Assembly: GCA_030841035.1 (NCBI GenBank)
Contig: JAVEDI010000075.1
Location: forward strand, 19,018-83,017
DNA: 64,000 nt
Reading direction: 5' to 3'
Origin: Actinomycetota bacterium
Lineage (GTDB): Bacteria > Actinomycetota > Actinomycetes > JACCUZ01
Made by a program: the position numbers and the translations under genes. This document shows, piece by piece, positions 16,636 through 24,597 of this stretch. Below the pieces are notes generated by a model that saw nothing but the letters and a program-made list of their open reading frames with translations, made no database searches and was not told the origin of the DNA. Numbering within the stretch: the first letter of the stretch is position 1; every line of letters starts with the position of its first letter.

Positions 16636-17306
16636 CGCGTGGCCGCGATGTCGCTCGACGGCCGGCCGGCCGCGTGGCCCAGCCGCTCGAAGCGGGTGGC
16701 AGGCCGCCACGGCACCTGCGTCACGACGTCGTACGCCTCGTGTCCCTCGAGCAGCGCGCGCACCTGGCCGGCGTAGTCGGGCCAGTCCGTGGCCACGTGC
16801 AGCTGCCCACCCGAGGCGAGGCGGTCCGCGACCACGTCAAGGAACCCGGTGGTGACGAGGCGGCGCTTCCAGTGCCGGCGCTTGGGCCAGGGATCGGGGA
16901 AGAACACGCGCACCCCCTCGAGGGAGCCGGGCGCGAGCATGTCGCGCAGCACGACGGTGGCATCGCCGTCGAGGACCCGCACGTTGGGCAGACCGCGCTG
17001 GCCGAGGCGGCGCAGCAGGGCGCCCTGGCCGGGGATGTGTACGTCGACGGCGAGCACGTCGCGCTGCGGCTCGGCGGCGGCCAGCTCGACGGTCGCCTCC
17101 CCCATGCCGAACCCGATCTCGAGCACCACCGGCGCACGCCGGCCGAAGACCGCCGGCAGGTCGAGGGCCTGCCCGTCGACGGGCAGGCCGTAGGTCGACC
17201 ACAGCCGCTCGAGCGCCTCCGCCTGCCCGAGCGTGACCCGGCTGCTGCGGCGCTTGAAGGACCGCACCGGCACCCGGTCCGCGGGAGAGACAGTCACGGT
17301 GTCCAT
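16593..17306 (-). CDS. trmB: tRNA (guanine-46-N7)-methyltransferase
   Basis: A 237-aa SAM-dependent methyltransferase that modifies G46 in tRNA variable loops. It shows the SAM-binding motif LEIGFGMGEATVELA, the LAVDVHIPG strand and the hallmark FFPDPWPKRRHWKRRL, followed by DWPDYA and TRFERLGHAAGR. The final 20 residues (after DIAATR) are Cys/Ser/Arg-rich and lie in the overlap with the opposing aldo/keto reductase gene, so the tail probably grew by stop-codon loss. ATG 17306 lacks a clear ribosome-binding site. Confidence 0.9.
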   Translation of the reverse strand: MDTVTVSPADRVPVRSFKRRSSRVTLGQAEALERLWSTYGLPVDGQALDLPAVFGRRAPVVLEIGFGMGEATVELAAAEPQRDVLAVDVHIPGQGALLRRLGQRGLPNVRVLDGDATVVLRDMLAPGSLEGVRVFFPDPWPKRRHWKRRLVTTGFLDVVADRLASGGQLHVATDWPDYAGQVRALLEGHEAYDVVTQVPWRPATRFERLGHAAGRPSSDIAATRHQRSCTCSRMSRS

Positions 17307-17366
17307 CGTGTCAGCGGAGGTCCGGACCGCGGAGGCGGTGCCCGGTCGGCCGGACGGGCGCCCGGG

Positions 17367-17573
17367 TCAGACCAGCCTGAGCTGCTCGCCGGCGGCGTCC
17401 ACCACGTCGCCGGGCCTGAGCCGGGCGCCCCGCCGCGACTCCGCCACCCCGTTGACGGTGACCCGACCGGCGCCCAGCAGCGCCCGGGCGGCACCGCCGG
17501 TGTCCACGACGTCGGCGAGCTTGAGCAGCTGTCCCAGCCGGATCCCCTCCTCTCCGACGGCCACCTCACGCAC
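17367..17573 (-). CDS. S4-domain RNA-binding protein
   Basis: A 68-aa single S4 domain (IRLGQLLKLADVV, GRVTVNGVAESRRGARLRPGDVV), like the YaaA/RlbA group of small RNA-binding proteins. It likely binds structured RNA or ribosomes. The GTG at 17573 lies inside the end of the TetR gene (8-nt overlap), so the two are probably cotranscribed and translationally coupled. Confidence 0.8.
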   Translation of the reverse strand: MREVAVGEEGIRLGQLLKLADVVDTGGAARALLGAGRVTVNGVAESRRGARLRPGDVVDAAGEQLRLV

Positions 17574-18288
17574 GCAGCGGCTCCGGCAGCCCGGCGACCC
17601 GCGCGATGAGCGTCACCTGGCTGCCGAACAGCGCGTCACGCGCCGCGGGCTCCATCCAGTCCAGGTGGCCGTAGGCCTCGAGCGAGGTGAAGCCGTGCAG
17701 CGCGGCCCACGCGTGCAGCATGGCCTGGAAGCTCTCGGCGGGCAGCGTGACCTCCAGGTCCTCGCTCTTGCCGTGGGCACAGACCTCCACCGTCGGGTCG
17801 ACCTCGCGCAGGTAGGGCGCGCCGAGCGTGTCCGCGTGCAGCGCCTCGACGAACAGCGAGGACAGCTGCGAGAGCGCCCGTGAGGCCGCCTCGCTGGTCG
17901 GCCCCTCCTCGGGCGCGACGTAGCCGGGCACCGGCAGGCCGAGGATCAGCGCGAAGCGCTCCGGCTCCCGGTGCGCCCACTCGCGGTAGGCCTGCGCGGC
18001 CGCCTCCCAGCGCGCGCCGAGGTCGTCGGGCGCGGCGGCACCGCTGGCGGCGACGTGCCGGGCGAGGTCGTCGTAGGCGTCGGTGATGAGCGCGGTGAGC
18101 AGCTCGTCGCGGTCGGCGAAATAGCGGTAGAGCGCGGGCGGCGTCACGCCCATGACGCGGGCGATGTCGGTGAACCGGACATCCACGGTGCCCGCCCCGC
18201 GCATCAGGTCCAGGGCCGTGGCCTTGATCTCGTCGATGGTCGCTGCACGGGTGCGCTCCCGGCGGGTGGCGCTCGGGGCGGCGGTCAT
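17566..18288 (-). CDS. TetR/AcrR family regulator beside an MMPL exporter
   Basis: A 240-aa repressor-type protein. The N-terminal helix-turn-helix (residues 35-65, FTDIARVMGVTPPALYRYF) is a clear TetR domain; the C-terminal half, with RWEAAAQAYREWAHREPERFALI and a GFTSLEAYGHL segment, resembles TetR_C families that bind hydrophobic ligands. The gene is divergent from the MMPL transporter with a 131-nt shared region that holds operator-like palindromes, so it most likely represses the exporter and itself. The ATG at 18288 is used. Confidence 0.87.
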   Translation of the reverse strand: MTAAPSATRRERTRAATIDEIKATALDLMRGAGTVDVRFTDIARVMGVTPPALYRYFADRDELLTALITDAYDDLARHVAASGAAAPDDLGARWEAAAQAYREWAHREPERFALILGLPVPGYVAPEEGPTSEAASRALSQLSSLFVEALHADTLGAPYLREVDPTVEVCAHGKSEDLEVTLPAESFQAMLHAWAALHGFTSLEAYGHLDWMEPAARDALFGSQVTLIARVAGLPEPLRA

Positions 18289-18342
18289 CGGGAGGGCCTC
18301 CTGGCACGGGGTAGTTACGTATCATCACTGACGTGAAGCCGC

Positions 18343-18383
18343 TTGACAAGGGCCGCGGCTTCGTGTTTGTTAAGCAGCGTAAC
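18343..18383 (+). promoter_or_regulatory. MMPL promoter with overlapping TetR-type operator
   Basis: TTGACA (18343-18348) with 17-nt spacing leads to TTTGTT (18366-18371). Overlapping the -10 is the 15-bp near-palindrome GTTAAGCAGCGTAAC (18369-18383), whose 7-nt arms differ at one base. A similar half-site GTTACG lies at 18314-18319 near the TetR gene start. Confidence 0.55.
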
Positions 18384-18419
18384 CGATCTGAGCCCGGATC
18401 ACGATCACCGAAGGATGCC

Positions 18420-20699
18420 ATGCCCCGCGCCGCTGCTGCTCTCCCGACACCGACGACCGGCCCGCAGCCCGCGGCGCGCCCCGGCCCCCTGGGGCGGCTG
18501 GCCCGGCTGACCTTCCGCCACCGCCGCCGTACCGTGCTCGCCTGGCTGCTCGTGCTGGTGCTGGCCGGGGTCCTCTCGAGCACGCTCGGGGGCGGCTTCC
18601 GGGCCGACTACTCCGCGCCGGGATCGGACTCGCGCGCGGCCCAGCAGCTGCTCGAGGCGCGCTTCCCGGCGCGGTCGGGCACCACGGTCGACCTCGTGGT
18701 GGCGGGCAAGGGGCCGGTCACCGCACCCGCCGTACGCGGCGAGGTCCGCGCCCTGCTCGCGCAGCTGGGCGACCAGCCGCACGTGGTCTCGGTCGACGAC
18801 CCGTACACGACCCCGGGGTCGCTGTCACCGGACGCGCGAACGCTGCTGGCGACGCTGCACCTCGACCTCGCCAACCCCGTGGACGTGCCCGTGCAGGAGA
18901 GCCGACGCATGCTCGACCTCGCTCGCAGCTCTCCCCTCGCCGACCGGCCCGGGGTGACGGTCGCGCTGGGCGGTGACTCGGTGGCCCAGGCCGAGCAGGG
19001 CGCCATCGGCTCGGAGGGCATCGGCATCACCGCGGCCGCGCTGATCCTGCTGCTGACGTTCGGCTCGGTCGTGGCCGCCGGGCTGCCGATCCTGGTCGCG
19101 ATCGCCGGCCTGGCGGTCAGCGCCCTGCTGACCGGCCTGCTCGTCGCGGTGGTCGACGCCCCCGACTGGTCGACGTCGCTGGCCACGATGATGGGCATCG
19201 GCATCGGTATCGACTACGCGCTGCTGATGGTCACCCGGTTCCGCGAGTGGCGCGCCGTCGGCCTCGACCCCGAGCAGGCGACCGTCGCCACGCTGGACAC
19301 CGCGGGGCGCTCGGTGCTGGTCGCGGGGTCCACGGTGCTGGTGAGCATGTTCGGGCTGTTCGCGATGGGCCTGTCCTTCATGCGCGGCGCGGCCCTGGTC
19401 ACGATCCTCGCGGTCTTCGTCGTGCTGGCGGCGAGCGTGACGCTCTTCCCCGCCCTGCTGGGCTTCCTCGGTGCTCACGTCGACCGGCTGCGGCTGCCCG
19501 TCGGCCGCCGGCGAGAGGCCCACGTCGCCGTCGGAGGCCACATCGAGGCGGGCCGCAGCTGGCTGGCGTGGAGCCGGCTCGTGCAGCGGCACCGCATCGT
19601 CGCGACACTCGGGGGCGTGGCGCTGCTGCTGGCGCTGGCCTCGCCGTTCCTCGGCGTGCGCTTCGGCTTCCCCGACGCCGGCAACAACCGGGTGGACACC
19701 TCCACCCGGCAGGCCTACGACCTGCTCTCCGACGGGTTCGGCCCCGGTTCCAACGGTCCCCTGCTGCTCGTGGCCCAGCTGCCGCCCGGCGGCAGCACGT
19801 CGACCCTGACCACCCTGCGCGCGCGCATCGCCGACGTACCGGGGGTCGCCGCGGTCTCTGAGCCGCAGGTCAACCCGGCGGGCGACACCGCCGTTCTCAC
19901 CGTGGTGCCGACCACCGGTCCGCAGGACGGCCGTACCGAGACGCTCGTGCACCGGCTGCGCGACACGACGATCCCGGCCGGCACCAGGGGTACCGGCACC
20001 ACCGTGCACGTCGGCGGCGTGCCCGCCACGGCCATCGACACGACCGTGAACATCGCGCGACGCATCCCGTTGCTCATCGGTGGCGTGGTGCTGCTGTCGA
20101 TGCTGCTGCTGCTGGTCGCGTTCCGCAGCCTGGCCGTGGCGCTCAAGGCAGCGGCGATGAACCTGCTGTCGGTGGCGGCGGCCTACGGCGTCGTGGCGCT
20201 CGTGCTGGACGGTGGCTGGGCCGGCCGGCTGGTCGGCATCGACACGGCGTCGCCGCTGCCCGCCTTCGTGCCGGTGCTGATGTTCGCCGTGCTGTTCGGG
20301 CTGTCGATGGACTACGAGGTGTTCCTCGTCAGCCGGATGCGCGAGGTGTGGACACGTACCGGTGACAACGGGCGGGCCATCGTCGACGGGCTCGCGGGCA
20401 CCGGCCGGGTCATCACGGCGGCCGCAGCCATCATGGTGGCGGTGTTCGCGGCCTTCGTGCCGAGCCCCGACATCGTGCTCAAGGTGATCGGCATCGGCAT
20501 GGCCTCGGCGATCCTGATCGACGCGACGGTGGTGCGGATGCTGCTCGTGCCGGCCGTGATGCACCTGCTCGGCCGCGCGAACTGGTGGATGCCCGCCTGG
20601 CTCGGTCGCCGGCTCCCGCAGCTGCACGTCGAGGGACGGCCCGAGGTGCACCTCCCCGCGCAGCGCTCCCCCGAGCCGGCGCAGGCCAGAACCGGCTGA
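18420..20699 (+). CDS. MMPL/RND family membrane exporter
   Basis: A 759-aa RND-superfamily transporter with an N-terminal span (40-55), a large extracytoplasmic loop, a cluster of five spans, a second loop and a second cluster of five spans. The proton-relay motifs GIGIGIDYALLMVTR and GLSMDYEVFLVSR, each with the Asp-Tyr pair characteristic of MmpL proteins, lie in the two clusters. Likely cargo is lipids, siderophores or hydrophobic drugs. ATG 18420 follows GAAGG at about 5-nt spacing; an overlapping ATG at 18415 is out of frame. Expression is probably controlled by the divergent TetR regulator. Confidence 0.88.
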   Translation: MPRAAAALPTPTTGPQPAARPGPLGRLARLTFRHRRRTVLAWLLVLVLAGVLSSTLGGGFRADYSAPGSDSRAAQQLLEARFPARSGTTVDLVVAGKGPVTAPAVRGEVRALLAQLGDQPHVVSVDDPYTTPGSLSPDARTLLATLHLDLANPVDVPVQESRRMLDLARSSPLADRPGVTVALGGDSVAQAEQGAIGSEGIGITAAALILLLTFGSVVAAGLPILVAIAGLAVSALLTGLLVAVVDAPDWSTSLATMMGIGIGIDYALLMVTRFREWRAVGLDPEQATVATLDTAGRSVLVAGSTVLVSMFGLFAMGLSFMRGAALVTILAVFVVLAASVTLFPALLGFLGAHVDRLRLPVGRRREAHVAVGGHIEAGRSWLAWSRLVQRHRIVATLGGVALLLALASPFLGVRFGFPDAGNNRVDTSTRQAYDLLSDGFGPGSNGPLLLVAQLPPGGSTSTLTTLRARIADVPGVAAVSEPQVNPAGDTAVLTVVPTTGPQDGRTETLVHRLRDTTIPAGTRGTGTTVHVGGVPATAIDTTVNIARRIPLLIGGVVLLSMLLLLVAFRSLAVALKAAAMNLLSVAAAYGVVALVLDGGWAGRLVGIDTASPLPAFVPVLMFAVLFGLSMDYEVFLVSRMREVWTRTGDNGRAIVDGLAGTGRVITAAAAIMVAVFAAFVPSPDIVLKVIGIGMASAILIDATVVRMLLVPAVMHLLGRANWWMPAWLGRRLPQLHVEGRPEVHLPAQRSPEPAQARTG

Positions 20700-20724
20700 G
20701 GGCGGGACCGGCTGAGGGGCGGGG
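20691..20724. repeat. Tandem duplication over the MMPL stop codon
   Basis: ACCGGCTGAGGGCGGG (20691-20706) is followed immediately by a near copy (20707-20724) with one or two inserted G. The first copy contains the stop codon TGA of the MMPL gene. Confidence 0.7.
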
Positions 20725-20744
20725 CCGCCGCGCGGTCCGGTCGC

Positions 20745-21731
20745 TCAGCGGCGGCGGCGCGGTCGCAGCCGGGTGGTGGGCAGCTCGGGGGCGGGCAGCG
20801 GTGGACCGTCGTAGCCCGTGACCGGGTCGAAGCGGGTCGCTGCTCCGGCGCGCGACGCCTCCCACTCGGTGCGGAACGCGACGATCTCCTCGTGGTCGCG
20901 CCCGATGAAGTTCCACCACATGAGCAGCTCCTCCTCGAACGGCGCGCCGCCCAGCAGCAGCAGCCGCGCACCGGAGCTGCCCGCGGCGAGCGCGATCTCC
21001 CGCCGGCCGCAACCGAGGTAGACCAGGGAGGCTGCGGGCACCGGCGCACCGTCGACCGTGACGTCGCCCCCGAGCGCGAGCACTGCGTGCTCGAAGTCCG
21101 CCTCGACCGGCAGCCGCGCCGTGGCGTCGCGGTCGAGCACCAGGTCGGCGCCGACCAACGGCGTGTAGCTCTCGGCGGGTGACCGCTCACCCGCGACGGA
21201 CCCGACCATGACGGTGGCGCGCAGCCCGCCGTCGACCACCACCGGCAGCGTGGCGTGGTGGGCGAAGTGCGGCCTCACGTGGCGGTCGCCGTCGGGCAGC
21301 GCGACCCACAGCTGTACGCCGCGCAGCAGCGGCGGGTGGTCGGGCGGCGACGTCTCGGCGTGCGCGATGCCGCGTCCGGCGGTCATGATGCTCAGCTCGC
21401 CCGGTCGCACCCGCTGCTGGCTGCCGACGCTGTCCTGGTGGTGCACCTCTCCGGCCAGCAGCCAGGTCACCGTCTGCAACCCGGTGTGCGGGTGGGGCGG
21501 CACGTGCATGCCCGAGGACCGGCTGACGTCGGCGGGACCGTAGTCGTCGACGAAGCACCAGGCACCGACGGTGGGCAGGTCACGATGCGGCAGGGTGCGG
21601 CGGACCACCATGGCGCGGGTCCCCCCGAGAGGCACCTCGCGGGGCTCGAGCAGCCGACGGGTCGGCTCGGGGCTGACGGTGGCCAGGCCCCCGGCCACCG
21701 TCTCGTGCGGGTCGCGCTCGAGATTGCTCAC
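20745..21731 (-). CDS. Pirin family protein
   Basis: A 328-aa bicupin. The N-terminal pirin domain has the metal-site histidines in HPHTGLQTVTWLLAGEVHH and the GRGIAHAE segment; the C-terminal pirin_C half contains FEEELLMWWNFIGR. Bacterial pirins include quercetin 2,3-dioxygenases and proteins that modulate metabolic enzymes, and the sequence does not decide between them. The GTG at 21731 is six nt after TACCGT, with no Shine-Dalgarno, so it is probably leaderless. Confidence 0.87.
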   Translation of the reverse strand: MSNLERDPHETVAGGLATVSPEPTRRLLEPREVPLGGTRAMVVRRTLPHRDLPTVGAWCFVDDYGPADVSRSSGMHVPPHPHTGLQTVTWLLAGEVHHQDSVGSQQRVRPGELSIMTAGRGIAHAETSPPDHPPLLRGVQLWVALPDGDRHVRPHFAHHATLPVVVDGGLRATVMVGSVAGERSPAESYTPLVGADLVLDRDATARLPVEADFEHAVLALGGDVTVDGAPVPAASLVYLGCGRREIALAAGSSGARLLLLGGAPFEEELLMWWNFIGRDHEEIVAFRTEWEASRAGAATRFDPVTGYDGPPLPAPELPTTRLRPRRRR

Positions 21732-21737
21732 GCAACA

Positions 21738-21743
21738 ACGGTA
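21738..21743 (-). promoter_or_regulatory. -10 box TACCGT, leaderless start of pirin gene
   Basis: TACCGT on the minus strand ends six nt before GTG 21731; the spacer TGTTGC has no ribosome-binding site. Confidence 0.6.
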
Positions 21744-21811
21744 CGCGGCCGGCGACCGGTCGCAGGGCGCTGCGAGGGTTCCGGGCCGGTGACCGGGGAA
21801 GGACGCCCCGC

Positions 21812-21961
21812 ATGGTGTTCCGCTGGCTGTTCCGTTTCGTGGCGCTGTTCCTCGGCCGCAAGGCGTGGGAGGCGTATCAGCGCCGGCGGCAGCCGCCCGC
21901 GCAGCGCGGGGACGCGAGCGGGCGGCCGTCGGGCGACCGGCGGGTCCGCCGCAACCGCTGA
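21812..21961 (+). CDS. 49-residue basic membrane peptide
   Basis: A short frame starts at ATG 21812, preceded by GGGGAAGGA at about 8-nt spacing, and ends at TGA 21959-21961. The peptide has one hydrophobic stretch (residues 2-14, with WLFRFVALFL) followed by a strongly basic, Arg/Gln/Pro-rich tail. The good ribosome-binding site and its fit between pirin and alkB support translation. The function is unknown. Confidence 0.55.
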   Translation: MVFRWLFRFVALFLGRKAWEAYQRRRQPPAQRGDASGRPSGDRRVRRNR

Positions 21962-21989
21962 GCGGGCCGGACGGCCGGCAGCGTCGGCG

Positions 21990-21995
21990 TACGGT
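21990..21995 (+). promoter_or_regulatory. -10 box TACGGT, leaderless start of alkB-like gene
   Basis: TACGGT ends six nt before GTG 22002; the spacer GACGAG is not a convincing Shine-Dalgarno. Confidence 0.6.
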
Positions 21996-22001
21996 GACGA
22001 G

Positions 22002-22631
22002 GTGCCCCTCGCCTGGCAGGACTCGCTCTTCGGCGACGAGCCGGGCGCTGCCACGCCCGGCGCGCTGGACCTGAGCGGCGTACGTCGCCTGGCGCTGGAC
22101 GGTCGCTCGTGGCTGGACCTCGCGCCCGGCTGGCTGCCCGGGCACGGCGAGCTGTTCGACCAGCTGCGGGCCGAGGCGCCATGGCAGCAGCGCGAGCGCC
22201 GCATGTACGACCGCGACGTGCTCGAGCCGCGACTGGTCGCGGCCTGGACGGACGCGGCGATCAGGCAGCTGCCGGCCCGGCTGCAGGAGATCCGCGCCGC
22301 GGTCAGCGAGCACTACCGGGTCGACTTCGACTCGGTGCTGGTCAACCTCTACCGCGACGGGCGCGACGGCGTGGCCTGGCACGGCGACACCGTGCGCAAG
22401 CGGCTCCCCCGGACCGTCGTCGTGACGGTCGGACTGGGCGAGCGGCGCCGGTTCCTGCTGCGACCCGGTGACCGCGGCCCCGCGACCCTCGAGCTCGAGA
22501 CCGGCCAGGGCGACCTGGTGGTGATGGGCGGCAGAGCCCAGCACGAATGGCAGCACACGGTGCCGAAGGCCGCGCGGGCCGGCGCGCGGATGAGCATCAC
22601 GATGCGCCACCGCGCCGCGCTCACCCAGTGA
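22002..22631 (+). CDS. alkB: AlkB-like 2-oxoglutarate/Fe(II) dioxygenase
   Basis: A 209-aa AlkB-family protein for oxidative reversal of alkylated bases in DNA or RNA. Iron ligands H127 and D129 (WHGD) and H185 (WQHTV) are present, with the 2-oxoglutarate-binding arginines in ARMSITMR (R196, R202). NLYRDGRDGVAWHGD matches the AlkB/ALKBH2-3 nucleotide-recognition strand. The GTG start follows a -10 box directly. Confidence 0.9.
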   Translation: MPLAWQDSLFGDEPGAATPGALDLSGVRRLALDGRSWLDLAPGWLPGHGELFDQLRAEAPWQQRERRMYDRDVLEPRLVAAWTDAAIRQLPARLQEIRAAVSEHYRVDFDSVLVNLYRDGRDGVAWHGDTVRKRLPRTVVVTVGLGERRRFLLRPGDRGPATLELETGQGDLVVMGGRAQHEWQHTVPKAARAGARMSITMRHRAALTQ

Positions 22632-22634
22632 CCG

Positions 22635-23177
22635 TCAGCCGCCGGTGTTCTGGTAGGTCGGCACGACCAGGCCGCGGGCCAGGGTGTGGAACACCAGGTT
22701 GAACGCCACGAACGTCGGCGTCACCGACTCGTCGACACCGTCGAAGCTCTCGACGTCGATCGCGTGCACCGCGAAGAAGTAGCGGTGCGGCACGTCTCCC
22801 TCGGGGGGCGCGGCGCCGACGTACCCCTTCTCGCCCATGTCGTTGCGCAGCTGGAACGCACCGGAGGGCAGGCCGGCCCCGTCCGGCGCGCCCGCGCCGC
22901 GCTCCAGCGACGTGGTGTCGGCGCCGAGGCCGACGACCGTCCAGTGCCAGAAACCGCTCGGCGTCGGCGCGTCGGGGTCGAAGCAGTTGACCACGAAGCC
23001 ACGCGTCTCCGCCGGGAACCCCGACCACGCGAGCTGGGGCGAGGAGTTGCCGCCGGACATGATGAACTCCTCGGCCATCGGCGCCCCGTCGGCGACGTCG
23101 TCGCTGGTCACCGTGAAGGAGCCCACTCTGGGCAGCAGGTCGTAGGGGTTCGGAGCCTGTGGGCGTTCGAGCGACAT
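22635..23177 (-). CDS. PEBP-family protein, YbhB/YbcL type
   Basis: A 180-aa phosphatidylethanolamine-binding protein homologue. The ligand-pocket motifs are [16 protein letters not shown] and a later [10 protein letters not shown]. Bacterial members are annotated as Raf-kinase-inhibitor-like but their roles are largely unknown. The ATG at 23177 has GGAGGA six nt upstream. It lies tail to tail with alkB with only 3 nt between the stops. Confidence 0.9.
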   Translation of the reverse strand: MSLERPQAPNPYDLLPRVGSFTVTSDDVADGAPMAEEFIMSGGNSSPQLAWSGFPAETRGFVVNCFDPDAPTPSGFWHWTVVGLGADTTSLERGAGAPDGAGLPSGAFQLRNDMGEKGYVGAAPPEGDVPHRYFFAVHAIDVESFDGVDESVTPTFVAFNLVFHTLARGLVVPTYQNTGG

Positions 23178-23270
23178 GGCTTCCTCCAGTGCTGGGTGAG
23201 TCGTGCTCGGCCGGATCGGTGCCCACCTAACCACCGAGGCGGGGGCGCCGGCGCCGGAAGGGGACACGGC

Positions 23271-23312
23271 GGCACCGGGAAGGTGCCGGGCCCGCGCCGG
23301 GAAGGTGCCGGG
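23271..23312. repeat. 16-bp direct repeat with small hairpin
   Basis: CCGGGAAGGTGCCGGG occurs at 23275-23290 and 23297-23312 (22-nt period). The first copy also forms GGCACC-GGGAA-GGTGCC (23271-23287). It lies in the 157-nt region between the PEBP gene and the luciferase-like gene and may be regulatory. Confidence 0.5.
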
Positions 23313-23334
23313 GCCGCGTCGGGTTGGCCATGGG

Positions 23335-24381
23335 GTGAGCGCCCTTCCCGCCGTGCCCCTGTCCGTCCTTGACCTGGCGCCCGTGGTCGCCGGCTGCACG
23401 CCCGCCGACGCCCTGCGGGCCACCCGTCGGCTGGCCCAGCACGTGGAGCGGCTGGGTTTCACCCGGTTCTGGCTCGCGGAGCACCACGGCATGCCGGGCG
23501 TGGCGTCGAGCGCGCCGACGGTGATCATCGCCGACGTCGCCGCGGCCACCGAGCGGATCCGGGTCGGCTCCGGCGGGGTGATGCTGCCCAACCACCCGCC
23601 GCTGGTGGTGGCCGAGCAGTTCGGGACGCTCGCCGCCCTGCATCCCGGCCGGATCGACCTCGGTCTCGGTCGTGCGCCGGGCACCGACCAGATGACCGCG
23701 CGGGCGTTGCGGCGCAGCGCCGAGGCGCTCTCCGACGACGACTTCCCCCAGCAGCTGGGCGAGCTGGTCGGCTTCTTCCGCGGCGGCTTCCCCGAGGACC
23801 ACCCCTACCGCGCGATCAAGGCGGTGCCCGGGTACGGCGAGGCGCCGCCGATCTGGCTGCTCGGCTCCAGCGGCTACAGCGCGCAGCTGGCCGGGCTGCT
23901 GGGGCTGCCGTTCGCCTTCGCCCACCACTTCATGGCGCAGAACACCTTGCCGGCGCTGGAGCTCTACCGGCGCAGCTTCCGGCCCTCCGACGTGCTGCCC
24001 GCGCCCTACGCGATGGTCGCAGCCCAGGTCATCGTCGCCGACTCCGACGAGGAGGCGCAGCGGCTGGCCGCGCCGACGGCGCTGTCGTTCCTGCAGCTGC
24101 GCCGCAACAACCCCATCCCGCTGCCCACCGTCGAGCAGGCGGCGGCCTACGAGTGGACCGAGCAGGACCGCGCGTTCGTCGCGCAGCGGCAGGCCGGCCA
24201 GGCGATCGGTGGCGTCGACACGGTGCGGTCCGCGCTGGCCACGCTGCTCGAGCAGACCGCGGCCGACGAGCTGATGGTCACGACGATGGTCCCCGAGGCG
24301 GACGCCCGGCTGCACTCGATGACCCTGCTGCGTGGCCTGTTCGGCGAGGCCGACCTGCCGCAGGGGTGCGTCGCGGCGTAG
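23335..24381 (+). CDS. LLM-class flavin-dependent oxidoreductase
   Basis: A 348-aa luciferase-like monooxygenase of the MsnO8-type group. SVLDLAPV at the N-terminus, [20 protein letters not shown] and [20 protein letters not shown] are family landmarks; the fold is a flavin-binding TIM barrel. These enzymes use reduced FMN or F420 to oxidise varied substrates; the cofactor here cannot be told from sequence. GTG 23335 starts just before the conserved strand, and no strong ribosome-binding site is visible. Confidence 0.85.
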   Translation: MSALPAVPLSVLDLAPVVAGCTPADALRATRRLAQHVERLGFTRFWLAEHHGMPGVASSAPTVIIADVAAATERIRVGSGGVMLPNHPPLVVAEQFGTLAALHPGRIDLGLGRAPGTDQMTARALRRSAEALSDDDFPQQLGELVGFFRGGFPEDHPYRAIKAVPGYGEAPPIWLLGSSGYSAQLAGLLGLPFAFAHHFMAQNTLPALELYRRSFRPSDVLPAPYAMVAAQVIVADSDEEAQRLAAPTALSFLQLRRNNPIPLPTVEQAAAYEWTEQDRAFVAQRQAGQAIGGVDTVRSALATLLEQTAADELMVTTMVPEADARLHSMTLLRGLFGEADLPQGCVAA

Positions 24382-24533
24382 GGCTGTCAGCCACGGCCTG
24401 GACAGCAGCGGTCGCACGACGTCCTGGCCTGGGCCACGTGACGGGCGAGCAGCCGTGGTCATGGATCGAGCGACATGAGGACTCGTTGCGTCGCGCGCTG
24501 CTCGAGGATGCCCGGTAGACGCCGTCTCGAAAA

Positions 24534-24550
24534 CCCTTGTGGACAAAGGG
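24534..24550. repeat. Inverted repeat upstream of DUF222 gene
   Basis: CCCTTGT-GG-ACAAAGGG, arms nearly perfect with one extra A. It sits in a 216-nt gap (24382-24597) that otherwise holds only a 26-codon frame at 24438 of doubtful meaning. Confidence 0.45.
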
Positions 24551-24584
24551 CTTCTCGCGGATGAGTTTCGTCGGAGGTCGGGTC

Positions 24585-24590
24585 TAGCGT
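24585..24590 (+). promoter_or_regulatory. -10 box TAGCGT, leaderless start of DUF222 gene
   Basis: TAGCGT ends seven nt before ATG 24598, so the transcript likely begins at the start codon. Confidence 0.6.
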
Positions 24591-24597
24591 TCAGGAC

